From the NCBI GenBank assembly GCA_010202465.1, contig CP047919.1:744001-808000 (forward strand): 64,000 nt of DNA, written 5' to 3'. Made by a program: the position numbers and the translations under genes. Source of the DNA: Candidatus Saccharibacteria bacterium oral taxon 488. GTDB taxonomy: Bacteria > Patescibacteriota > Saccharimonadia > Saccharimonadales > Saccharimonadaceae. Of the stretch, positions 51,489 to 58,898 are shown one piece after another (positions within the stretch are counted from its first letter, which is position 1; each line of letters begins with the position of its first letter). Below the pieces are notes generated by a model, which saw nothing but the letters and a program-made list of their open reading frames with translations, was not told where the DNA came from and ran no database searches.

Positions 51489-54200
51489 TTACTCTCTCGA
51501 TAATTCATACAATGTTACATCGCTACCTCCATAATTGACGACCGTGCCAGTTTGCTTGACCCACGTCGTGATTTCATTGTTGCCACCGCCTGGCCCACCG
51601 CCACCGCGACTATGCGAGCTGCTGGCGTAATATCTAACTTTGCCGACCTTCACTAATTGCTTAAATTGCTCCAGCGTCAGTGGCGTATCGCTACCGTTAA
51701 ATCCACCGACCGCCATCACTGGATGGCCGCTGGTCAGCTGAATCGCCGCTGATTCATTGGCACTCGCCACCGCCACCAACCAGGTTGCGCCATGTTGATG
51801 CTCTACGAGATACTGCACCAACTGGCTATTGGCCTGCGACGATTCATTATTACTACCCCGCATCGCCGTGGAACTCGGCCCAGCCGTCGGAATGCTACCG
51901 GTGTGCGCGACGTTGACTGTCGCCAATGTATAAACCGTCGGGGCAAGTGTACAGGCGGATATGGCGGTGATAATCGCCAAGTTTTGTAGCCACCGCCGCG
52001 GCACATAGAGATTAACCAGCAGTCCAATCATCCCCGCAAGACCCAGCAACCCAACCGTCCATATCAGCCACGTCATCGTGCCAGCGTAACCGAGGATAAT
52101 CACCGCTATCACTGCCGTCACACCAACCAGCACCGGCAGTAGCCACGCATACGGTTTACGTCTGGTATACGCGCCCCACAGAAACGGCAGGCTGATACCG
52201 ACGAGTGCCGCCACCGCTGGCGCCATCACCACTACGTAGTACGGGTGAATTACGCCGCTGGTCATACTGAAAATCATGATGTGAATCAGTAGCCACAGCA
52301 TCCAGAAAATTACTGCCGCCCGCCCACGATTCGTTCGGGGTGTTTTACGCAAAATCCATAACATCAGCCCGCCACCCGCCAGCGCCAAGACCAACAACCA
52401 GGCAATATTTGGCCCAAAATCATTGTTAAAGATTCTGAAAATTCCCGTTTGCCCACCGAAACCCGTACCGCCTGGACCATGTCCGCCACCAGGACCACCG
52501 CCCATACCACCTGGCATCATACCGGCGCCGTCTGCCATAGTCTGCGTGGTATTACCAGCAGTTTGAAGTGCCGCAGCGCCATCCGCACCACCACGTGGTG
52601 GCGTACCACCGCCCCCACCACGCCCACCGAGTAGTCGACCAAGGCCGTTATAGCCAAAAATCAAACTCCAAATATTGTTATCATTAGTGCTACCCACCCA
52701 CGGCCGGCTACCAGCTGGCGTCAGCCAGACCAGCACACTCCACCATAGCGTCGACATCGTGGTGATGACGCCGGCAAACATCACGTGCAGAAACCGCGTG
52801 ACGATCGGCGGCTTGGCAAACACCAGATAGACTAGCACCATCGCCGGTAGCACCATCAGCCCTTGCAGCATCTTGGCATTAAACGCCAGCCCCGTGAATA
52901 GCCCCGCCAAACCCAGCCACAGCAGTGGCCGTTTACCTTCCAGCGAGCGTAAAAACGCGTAGCCGCTGGCGGTCAACATCAATGTCAAAATCGCATCGGG
53001 GTTGTTGAAGCCAAACATCAGTGCCGCCACCGGTGTTAGCATTAGTGTCGCTCCAGCAATCACAGCACTAGTAAAACCGAACTGCCGTTTCACCGCACCG
53101 TACACCAACCACACCGAACCAACTCCCGCCAACACGCTTGGTAGTAACATTGAGAAACTCGAAAAGCCAAACAACCGAGTGCTCAGTCCCATCACCATCG
53201 TCGCTAGTGGTGGCTTATCAATCGACACGTAATTAGCCGCGTCCAGACTACCAAACAACCACGCTGTCCAATCCTGGCTGGCCGCCTGTACCGCCGCCGC
53301 ATAGTAACTATTGGCCATACCATTATGGAGCGCGCCAAACAAATACAACCCACCAGTCAGTACCAACAGCACTGGTAGCGTCCACTTATCAAACCACGAC
53401 CGTTTGTCTAGTTCTTTATTGACACGGTACAGCCCTTTCAGATCATCGACGGCCGTTTTCACAATTTTCACGCGGCTATCCGTATCCTCAATCCAGGTTA
53501 CCGGCTGTTCGTGAATCGGCACGCCCGCCCGCTCGGTTTTGATCAACAGCTCAGTATCAAAGAACCACTCGTTGTCTTTGATTTTCGGTAAAAACTTTGC
53601 GGCGACATCCCGGCGAATTGCCTTGAAACCACACTGCGCGTCGCTAAACTTGGTACGCGACGTCCATTTGATGATTTTATTATAGCAACGCGAGATGAAC
53701 TCCCGCTTCACGCCACGACTAGTTCTAGAATCTTTCATCAACCGCGAGCCAATCGCCACGCCAGCCTCGCCCGCCACCAACGGCTGAATCATTGGCAGAA
53801 AATCGTCCAGGCTTGTCGACAGGTCAACATCCATATAGGTCAAGATGTCCGCTGGACTATTCTGCCAGACCTGTTTGAGCGCCCGCCCGCGACCGCGCTC
53901 CGCCAAGCTAACGACCTGCACCGATTGGTGCTTTTCCGCTAAGTTCTTGGCAATTTCCAGCGTCTTGTCCTGACTGCCATTGTCAGCGATGGTGATTTGG
54001 TAGCGATACGGCAAGCGTTTCGCCATATACTCATCAAGCGTCGTGATACTTTGCTGGAGGATTTTTTCCTCATTAAGCACCGGCACGACAACATCAATGA
54101 ATGGACGGGCAATCGCCCGAAACGCCGGCTGGCTCTCAGTAGCGGCGAGGTGTCGCGACCGAGCCAGCGGTTGGGGTATGGTTGCTGCTTTCATAGTCAT
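51489..54200 (-). CDS. GT2-GT39 fusion glycosyltransferase (Dpm1-like plus ArnT/PMT-like)
   Basis: A 903-residue fusion. Residues about 35-265 are a family 2 transferase of the dolichyl-phosphate mannose synthase type (VVPVLNEE, IADNGSQD, MDVDLSTSLDD, SRGVKREFISR). From about 270 a multi-helix ArnT/PMT-like GT39 enzyme follows, with AANYVSIDKPPLATMVMG carrying the catalytic-type acidic site. A loop near 520-580 and the last 60 residues have long Gly runs. The first half would charge a lipid carrier with a sugar and the second would move that sugar to a target outside the cell. The ATG lies 7 nt after TATAGT (leaderless), below a response-regulator box. Confidence 0.88.
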   Translation of the reverse strand: MTMKAATIPQPLARSRHLAATESQPAFRAIARPFIDVVVPVLNEEKILQQSITTLDEYMAKRLPYRYQITIADNGSQDKTLEIAKNLAEKHQSVQVVSLAERGRGRALKQVWQNSPADILTYMDVDLSTSLDDFLPMIQPLVAGEAGVAIGSRLMKDSRTSRGVKREFISRCYNKIIKWTSRTKFSDAQCGFKAIRRDVAAKFLPKIKDNEWFFDTELLIKTERAGVPIHEQPVTWIEDTDSRVKIVKTAVDDLKGLYRVNKELDKRSWFDKWTLPVLLVLTGGLYLFGALHNGMANSYYAAAVQAASQDWTAWLFGSLDAANYVSIDKPPLATMVMGLSTRLFGFSSFSMLLPSVLAGVGSVWLVYGAVKRQFGFTSAVIAGATLMLTPVAALMFGFNNPDAILTLMLTASGYAFLRSLEGKRPLLWLGLAGLFTGLAFNAKMLQGLMVLPAMVLVYLVFAKPPIVTRFLHVMFAGVITTMSTLWWSVLVWLTPAGSRPWVGSTNDNNIWSLIFGYNGLGRLLGGRGGGGGTPPRGGADGAAALQTAGNTTQTMADGAGMMPGGMGGGPGGGHGPGGTGFGGQTGIFRIFNNDFGPNIAWLLVLALAGGGLMLWILRKTPRTNRGRAAVIFWMLWLLIHIMIFSMTSGVIHPYYVVVMAPAVAALVGISLPFLWGAYTRRKPYAWLLPVLVGVTAVIAVIILGYAGTMTWLIWTVGLLGLAGMIGLLVNLYVPRRWLQNLAIITAISACTLAPTVYTLATVNVAHTGSIPTAGPSSTAMRGSNNESSQANSQLVQYLVEHQHGATWLVAVASANESAAIQLTSGHPVMAVGGFNGSDTPLTLEQFKQLVKVGKVRYYASSSHSRGGGGPGGGNNEITTWVKQTGTVVNYGGSDVTLYELSRE

Positions 54201-54207
54201 GCCAGCA

Positions 54208-54241
54208 ACTATAGATGAGGGGTCTGTAATTTTGCTTTAAA
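54208..54241 (-). promoter_or_regulatory. Response-regulator box 3 and leaderless promoter of the GT2-GT39 gene
   Basis: TTTAAAG (54235-54241), N4, ATTACAG (54224-54230), N10, TATAGT (54208-54213), then 7 nt to the ATG at 54200. Confidence 0.75.
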
Positions 54242-54287
54242 CAAACTTTATACTTAATAACACGTTAACGGTTCTCAAAAATACCAA

Positions 54288-54304
54288 CCCTTATAAGATA
54301 AGGG
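54288..54304 (-). terminator. Possible terminator of the HEPN operon
   Basis: CCCTTAT-CTT-ATAAGGG on the minus strand, followed after 5 nt by TTTTT. It lies just past the stop at 54317. The gap before the T-run makes it a weak call. Confidence 0.45.
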
Positions 54305-54316
54305 TATAGAAAGTGA

Positions 54317-55003
54317 TCATACCCTATCTTTTCCCGGTAAGGATACTATCACGGGCATATTGCCATCCATGGAAGGCCCGTATTGGCCAGGTTTAACATA
54401 AAGGAGCACTAAAAGCTGTGTGATTATACTAATATAAGTATTTTCAATCATTACAAGACTGAACTCATCACTATGCTGACCTATCGCATCATAACTGTCA
54501 TATGGATTGGAACGAAGTAGTTTATGAGCTACATTCCAATGATGACGCATGTACACAATATCAAGCACTTTCACAAAAAGCCCTCTTCTTATGCGTGAAT
54601 CACTTCCAGCGGCACTGAGCGCTTTAGCAACAAAACATATTTGCCGGTTTAAACACCTCTTGTCTGCTTTTGTTTTTGCTTTATATTTTTTACATAAGGA
54701 TTTCTGTGGTGTTCCTCTAGGACTAAACCGTTCAGCTATTTTCTTATATTGAGGGTTATTAAGCTCAGATAGACATTCTGTGGCTTTAAAATAATTTAGA
54801 TAAGCTTCTGAATCAAAACCAAGACTGTCTAATTCTTTTGCTCTCCTCCAGTAATTTAGCATTGTCTTGAGACCCTTTTTACGACTACTTCCAATGTCCT
54901 TTATTATTCGCTCTGCCAACTCTAGACTATATTTACTGTACTTCACTGAACTATTCTGATGAATTGAAGGAAAAATATCTACTCCTTCAGCATGAACATA
55001 CAC
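54317..55003 (-). CDS. HEPN-like protein, C-terminal part of a frameshifted gene
   Basis: A 228-residue frame. The C-terminal half contains VLDIVYMRHHWNVAHKLLR, where R-x6-H in a helix resembles the RNase motif of HEPN domains (ApeA-like), followed by two long helices (SLVMIENTYISIITQLLVLLY). The upstream 106-residue frame joins it directly if one G is added to the GGGG tract at 55003-55006 (plus-strand C4), giving GVIVGVYVHAEGVD. The intact protein would be about 340 residues. HEPN RNases commonly cleave tRNA or phage RNA in abortive defence. Sequence is AT-rich. The identity is by motif only. Confidence 0.6.
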   Translation of the reverse strand: MYVHAEGVDIFPSIHQNSSVKYSKYSLELAERIIKDIGSSRKKGLKTMLNYWRRAKELDSLGFDSEAYLNYFKATECLSELNNPQYKKIAERFSPRGTPQKSLCKKYKAKTKADKRCLNRQICFVAKALSAAGSDSRIRRGLFVKVLDIVYMRHHWNVAHKLLRSNPYDSYDAIGQHSDEFSLVMIENTYISIITQLLVLLYVKPGQYGPSMDGNMPVIVSLPGKDRV

Positions 55004-55299
55004 CCCACTATAACCCCCTCATAACCCCATTTCATATCTAATTCCATACTGAAGTAGCCCAAATTCCTGATATGTCCAACAATACGATTCATAACATTTT
55101 CTATATCCCTATCGTCACTAATTGAATGATTCTGAGGGAGAGGATATGTTTTTTGCGACTCAGCCCTTATGTAGTTATTAGAAAACGCAACATTCCACTT
55201 TTCGCCATTTAGGGAAACTGTCGTTGAAAAATTTATATTACTGGGCTGAGTAGTAATCTTTACCCATATATATGTTTCACTAGATATCGGCACGTTCAT
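54979..55299 (-). CDS. N-terminal part of the frameshifted HEPN-like gene
   Basis: A 106-residue frame rich in beta-type sequence (YIWVKITTQ, INFSTTVSL, KWNVAFSNNYIRAE), with no recognised domain. Its ATG overlaps the stop of the preceding Ymh-like gene (ATGA). It ends VIVGCMFMLKE at the G4 tract where the frame is lost. It probably forms the sensor half of the same protein as 54317-55003. Confidence 0.55.
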   Translation of the reverse strand: MNVPISSETYIWVKITTQPSNINFSTTVSLNGEKWNVAFSNNYIRAESQKTYPLPQNHSISDDRDIENVMNRIVGHIRNLGYFSMELDMKWGYEGVIVGCMFMLKE

Positions 55300-56369
55300 C
55301 TCCCAGTACTTAGCTCGGGATGTTGTTTTATAATGTCACACCCCCGTTTTGCTAGTTTGTATTTAGGAGTGCCTCGACTGCTATATTCATGTGTTAGCAA
55401 ACCCAGCGACACCATCTCATCAAGGTTAGCTTCAAGCTCTCCAGAATCTATATCATTAAGCTCTTTGAGTAGTTCGGGGTTACTTACACTACCGAGGGGG
55501 TGTATTGTGCTTCCGCCCATATGACGAACGACTGCCAACTCCCTAAGGTCAGTCATTGACCCAAATAACCTAAGTATAAACATTTGTAGTATATCTAAGG
55601 CAATTGTTTGCTGACGATTTAAAGTCGTAATTTTATTGAAATTTTGCCTTTTTGACTGTTCGTTTTTCTTTCTCACTTCACTATTATCTAATAGACGCAT
55701 TGCTAAGCTGCTCAACGTGAGATACTCATAGGCACGTACTGGATCATTTATATTACCATCCGATGTATGGCTCTTTTCATTACGAAACCGATCAATAGCC
55801 ATAGTCAAGAATTTGACGGCACTCTGGAAATCATTGTCAACATTTTCTGCTGACGCGCCTTTAATATACAGCCCGCCTTTACCAAATGCTTCAGACCCGG
55901 TTTCGTATGTGGTTAGTTCGCGGAGTCTATCGCGAACAACCTTAAAACTTTTTTCGACAGCTTCTGGATAATGCTCGTCTGTATACAGTTTAGAGCATTT
56001 TTGTTTAACATTTTTATGTAGATTTCCTAAAGCTTGAGTACTTATCGGCTCCTCAGTGTTACTCACCTTTTTACTCTCTAAAAATTCTAGAATACCAATC
56101 AAGAGACTACGGCACTTCTTTAAATTTCTAAAATAAGTTTTAGCCCTTAGCCTAGCATTAATATCAGGATTACAGTTGACGACAGCTCCATGCCCATCAC
56201 TAAGCATATTAAATTCCTGAACCTCACTAGATTCACCCAATACCTCTCTTAGTAAAAGCTTAGTTTGTGTGTGCCATGATTTATAATTATCATAGTTTTC
56301 AGCCCTTTCAAGGTCATCAATCTTATCAATCTGAGCTTTCAATAGCCGTATTTGTGCACTTTTTTTCAT
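55296..56369 (-). CDS. TIGR02391 (Ymh-like) HEPN protein
   Basis: A 357-residue protein. The central part (about residues 130-245) follows the TIGR02391/Ymh pattern: a helical region with YPEAVEKSFKVVRDRLRELT and later AIDRFRNEKSHTS, where RNEKSH (R-N-x3-H) is a clear HEPN RNase signature. The N-terminal 110 residues are helical. The C-terminus (about 260-357) reads like a winged helix (MVSLGLLTHEYSSRGTPKYKLAKRG). It heads a three-frame AT-rich operon with a normal leader: extended -10-like TGATG-TATAAT and an AGAGGT ribosome site. Such HEPN genes are usually toxins or abortive-infection effectors, which is the likely role here. Confidence 0.78.
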   Translation of the reverse strand: MKKSAQIRLLKAQIDKIDDLERAENYDNYKSWHTQTKLLLREVLGESSEVQEFNMLSDGHGAVVNCNPDINARLRAKTYFRNLKKCRSLLIGILEFLESKKVSNTEEPISTQALGNLHKNVKQKCSKLYTDEHYPEAVEKSFKVVRDRLRELTTYETGSEAFGKGGLYIKGASAENVDNDFQSAVKFLTMAIDRFRNEKSHTSDGNINDPVRAYEYLTLSSLAMRLLDNSEVRKKNEQSKRQNFNKITTLNRQQTIALDILQMFILRLFGSMTDLRELAVVRHMGGSTIHPLGSVSNPELLKELNDIDSGELEANLDEMVSLGLLTHEYSSRGTPKYKLAKRGCDIIKQHPELSTGR

Positions 56370-56455
56370 ATCTACCTCTCTCTAGATTATACATCAATCA
56401 GAAGAGCGATAACTTAGCATGAGTCACACTTTAAAATAGTCGAGGCTCTTAGTTC

Positions 56456-56489
56456 TTTACAGCTATTTTACAGCCCCACCCACTATACT
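56456..56489 (+). promoter_or_regulatory. Response-regulator box 4 and leaderless promoter of gtrA
   Basis: TTTACAG (56456-56462), N4, TTTACAG (56467-56473), N10, TATACT (56484-56489), then 7 nt to the ATG at 56497. The only perfect direct repeat of the four sites. Confidence 0.8.
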
Positions 56490-56496
56490 CACCCGC

Positions 56497-56949
56497 ATGA
56501 CTATTCGCAAACAACTTACCACTTTTACTGCCATCGGCGTTCTTAATACCGCCATTGACATCGCAATATACACTCTGTTGATATGGCTCACCGCACCGCT
56601 ACTATTGGCCGTCATCATTTCAACCACCGCAGGAATGGTTTGTAGTTATGTTCTCAATAGGCGCTTCACCTTCAAAACCGACCGCCAGCCAATCGTCCAG
56701 TTTATTTGCATCACCCTCACCGGCCTATGGGTTCTACAGCCAGTCGTCATATGGCTGCTCGTCCAACTGTTCGGGATAACCAGCACTTTTGGTTTGATCA
56801 TGGCAAAATTAGCCTCCACCAGCGTCAGCCCAGCGTGGAATTTCGCGTGGTACCGAATTGTATTTCAAGGAACAAAGAAAAAACACCTCCCTAGAAGTGC
56901 CTTTTCATGGCTCCGGGGGCGGGGTTCGAACCCGCGGCCTATTGGTTAA
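56497..56949 (+). CDS. GtrA-like membrane protein
   Basis: About 150 residues with four membrane helices. The family pattern is clear: FTAIGVLNTAIDIAIYTLL at the start, then SYVLNRRFTFK between helices 2 and 3, and AWNFAWYRIVF at the end. GtrA proteins are thought to flip undecaprenyl-phosphate-linked sugars for glycosyltransferases such as the GT2-GT39 protein nearby, and both genes share the same promoter box. The last 25 residues run past the usual end (after WYRIVF) into DNA complementary to tRNA-Asn, so the true functional C-terminus is probably near 56870. The start is leaderless. Confidence 0.88.
   Translation: MTIRKQLTTFTAIGVLNTAIDIAIYTLLIWLTAPLLLAVIISTTAGMVCSYVLNRRFTFKTDRQPIVQFICITLTGLWVLQPVVIWLLVQLFGITSTFGLIMAKLASTSVSPAWNFAWYRIVFQGTKKKHLPRSAFSWLRGRGSNPRPIG
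56878..56899 (-). terminator. Terminator of tRNA-Asn
   Basis: CACTTC-TAGG-GAGGTG followed by T6 on the minus strand, 8 bp past the CCA end. It lies within the 3' end of the gtrA frame on the other strand. Confidence 0.75.
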
Positions 56950-56982
56950 CAGCCAACCGCTCTACCGCTGAGCTACCCCGGA
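56908..56982 (-). tRNA. tRNA-Asn (GTT)
   Basis: The acceptor TCCGGGG/CCCCGGA, D arm AGCTC...GAGC, anticodon stem TTGG/CCAA around CTGTTAA (anticodon GTT), and T arm GCGGG-TTCGAAC-CCCGC all pair. The discriminator is G and CCA is encoded. Confidence 0.96.
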
Positions 56983-57023
56983 ATACCTGTCGTATTATAG
57001 CGAGTTTTACAGCGGTTGTAAAG

Positions 57024-57356
57024 TTACTGGTGGACGATTGCCAGGGCTTTTTTCAAGATTGCTGCTTCCGAGCGCGACTTTTCATCATCCGCCGCTTCCC
57101 GCCGGTTAATCTCCCTCTCTAAATTATGCCACCACGCTGCTGGCTTTTCCTGCCGCAGCACCAGCGATCGTATCTCACCATCACGCTTATCGAGCATGCC
57201 GGCTGCCACCAAATTATCGACATGCTTGGCCACCGTTGAGACTGACTTATACCCCAAAGCCCGCATAATTTCCCGCAGCGTCGGACTATAGCCATTGCCC
57301 TTGATAAATCCATCGATGAAGTCCAGCAGTATTTTTTGCTTTTTTGTTGGCTGCAT
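57024..57356 (-). CDS. LexA-like DNA-binding protein without the peptidase domain
   Basis: A 110-residue protein. Residues 1-65 match the LexA winged helix closely (KKQKILLDFIDGFIKGNGYSPTLREIMRALGYKSVSTVAKHVDNLVAAGML). The rest is a charged helix (ending EAAILKKALAIVHQ). LexA normally has a further S24 autoprotease domain of about 120 residues with a Ser-Lys pair; none is present here or in the 40 bp before tRNA-Asn. It therefore cannot respond to RecA by self-cleavage. ATG 57356 lies 6 nt after TATACT (leaderless). It shares a mirrored promoter with the polysaccharide operon and may regulate it. Confidence 0.82.
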   Translation of the reverse strand: MQPTKKQKILLDFIDGFIKGNGYSPTLREIMRALGYKSVSTVAKHVDNLVAAGMLDKRDGEIRSLVLRQEKPAAWWHNLEREINRREAADDEKSRSEAAILKKALAIVHQ

Positions 57357-57358
57357 GC

Positions 57359-57399
57359 CTTTAGTATAACCTGCCCGCACTATTTGCGCTATACTAAAG
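57359..57399. promoter_or_regulatory. Mirror-image divergent promoters within an inverted repeat
   Basis: CTTTAGTATA (57359-57368) and TATACTAAAG (57390-57399) are perfect inverse repeats. Each contains a -10 (TATACT) pointing outward: minus to the LexA-like ATG at 57356 (6 nt) and plus to the GTG at 57402 (6 nt). A protein bound to the repeat would control both directions. Confidence 0.75.
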
Positions 57400-57401
57400 A
57401 G

Positions 57402-58898
57402 GTGAAGCGAATATCATCGACGATATATGTGTGGCTACTGGCCGTTGTGCTGTTTGGCGGCGCACTGTCACTACAGCCGAGCATCAGCCTGGCGATGCTC
57501 GATTTTCCGTCACTCCGCATCGGACTATATCAAGTGGTGGTGATCGGCGTCATTGGCTGCGGTCTTGGTATAATGGTGCGCCAGCGACTGCGGCCTCGCG
57601 GGCGATGGTGGTGGCTCGGCATTGGCATGCTGGCTATCACTAGTGTCGTTGGGCTGTTATTATCCTATGTCCGAGCGCGTACCGCATTATACACGGCATC
57701 GCTTTTATTGCTGCTAATAACCGCGGTATGTGCTGCCCTGATATACCGGGCGTTATCGACGAGCGATCGGCGCCGCCTCATGACAATTGGCCTGTGGAGC
57801 GGCATCGTCTTTGGTATATTGGCGGTGCTACAGCTCATCTTTGCTCACGTTGAACCAACAGCGTTCGGTACGCTCTGCTCAGGTTGTCACGCCGGCGTGT
57901 TTGGCTTTGTCAGGATCAATCTATTTGCTGCTGAGCCGCAATTTTTAGCAAGCAGCTTGCTACCGGCCCTGTTCGTCGGACTGTGCTGGCGAGAGAGGCG
58001 GCGACTGGCAGGCTGGAGCGTTTTTGGTAGCAGTGTGGCAATCAGCCTCACCTTTTCGCGCGGCGCGTTTATCGCGGTAATTGGCGCAGGCATCGTGTAT
58101 GGCGTTGTCCGCTGCTGGCAGCGATGCAGAAGCGAGGCTCGTTCTATTGACACCGTGGAGCCTATTCGTCGTGACGCGTGGCGTCAACTCGGCATCATCA
58201 CGGCGGGGTTCGTGGTTGGATGTACCCTACTGCTGGTATCAGCGGTGGTTCGCTATCACGACACGCCGCACATTGCCTATAATACTGCAGTGAGCATGCT
58301 TGACCAGTTGTCGCTCGGCCGCATCAAATTACCACAAAAAAATACCATCCCAACGCCGGGTGGCACACCCTCACCGCAAGCACCACCAACCAACGAGACC
58401 ACGGCACCGAAATCATCACCATCACCACCCGTCACCCAGCCAAACCCGCTCGCACCATCAGCCAATTTCCAGCCATCGGGTTTCGTCGCCGCTTCGGCTA
58501 ATGACCGACTCAACGCCGCTCAACTGGCGCTCCGAGCCTGGGCAGCAAGTCCACGCACCATACTCTTTGGGACTGGCCTTGGCAATCTCGGCAGCTTTAT
58601 CCAACATCAGCTGCATCAACCGGTATCGACCGATCACACGGTGTACATTTTCTATGTTTTGCTGCTGAGTAATATCGGCGTTGTCGGTGTGCTGCCACTA
58701 TTGGTACTGCTCGCCGTTACGCTATGGCGCAGCGGCCAATGGTTGTCAAAACCGTGGGGGCGATTTGCCTTACTGTTAACGACGGCCATCGCCATCCACT
58801 TTTGGTTTTTTGGCAGCTTGATCAACTCGGTACATTGCCTTGCATGGATTGGTATTTTCTTGTATAATCACCCCAAAGGTCATGAAGAAGAACTCTGA
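57402..58898 (+). CDS. O-antigen ligase/polymerase-like membrane protein (Wzy/WaaL)
   Basis: A 498-residue membrane protein with about twelve helices and one large outer loop (about residues 285-390) rich in Pro, Thr and Ser. The segment FSRGAFIAVIGAGIVYG and the GTGLGNLGSFIQ after the loop are typical of the Wzy_C / O-antigen ligase family, which joins lipid-linked sugar units. The frame extends upstream to 57336, but the promoter lies there, so the GTG at 57402, 6 nt after TATACT, is taken as a leaderless start. It is the first gene of the polysaccharide operon; its end overlaps the priming transferase by 17 nt. Confidence 0.82.
   Translation: MKRISSTIYVWLLAVVLFGGALSLQPSISLAMLDFPSLRIGLYQVVVIGVIGCGLGIMVRQRLRPRGRWWWLGIGMLAITSVVGLLLSYVRARTALYTASLLLLLITAVCAALIYRALSTSDRRRLMTIGLWSGIVFGILAVLQLIFAHVEPTAFGTLCSGCHAGVFGFVRINLFAAEPQFLASSLLPALFVGLCWRERRRLAGWSVFGSSVAISLTFSRGAFIAVIGAGIVYGVVRCWQRCRSEARSIDTVEPIRRDAWRQLGIITAGFVVGCTLLLVSAVVRYHDTPHIAYNTAVSMLDQLSLGRIKLPQKNTIPTPGGTPSPQAPPTNETTAPKSSPSPPVTQPNPLAPSANFQPSGFVAASANDRLNAAQLALRAWAASPRTILFGTGLGNLGSFIQHQLHQPVSTDHTVYIFYVLLLSNIGVVGVLPLLVLLAVTLWRSGQWLSKPWGRFALLLTTAIAIHFWFFGSLINSVHCLAWIGIFLYNHPKGHEEEL

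Noticed and set aside
57336..57401. ATG start at 57336 for the polysaccharide polymerase
   Set aside because: The segment overlaps the LexA-like coding region and both promoters; its sequence is not membrane-like, and the GTG at 57402 fits the -10 spacing seen elsewhere.
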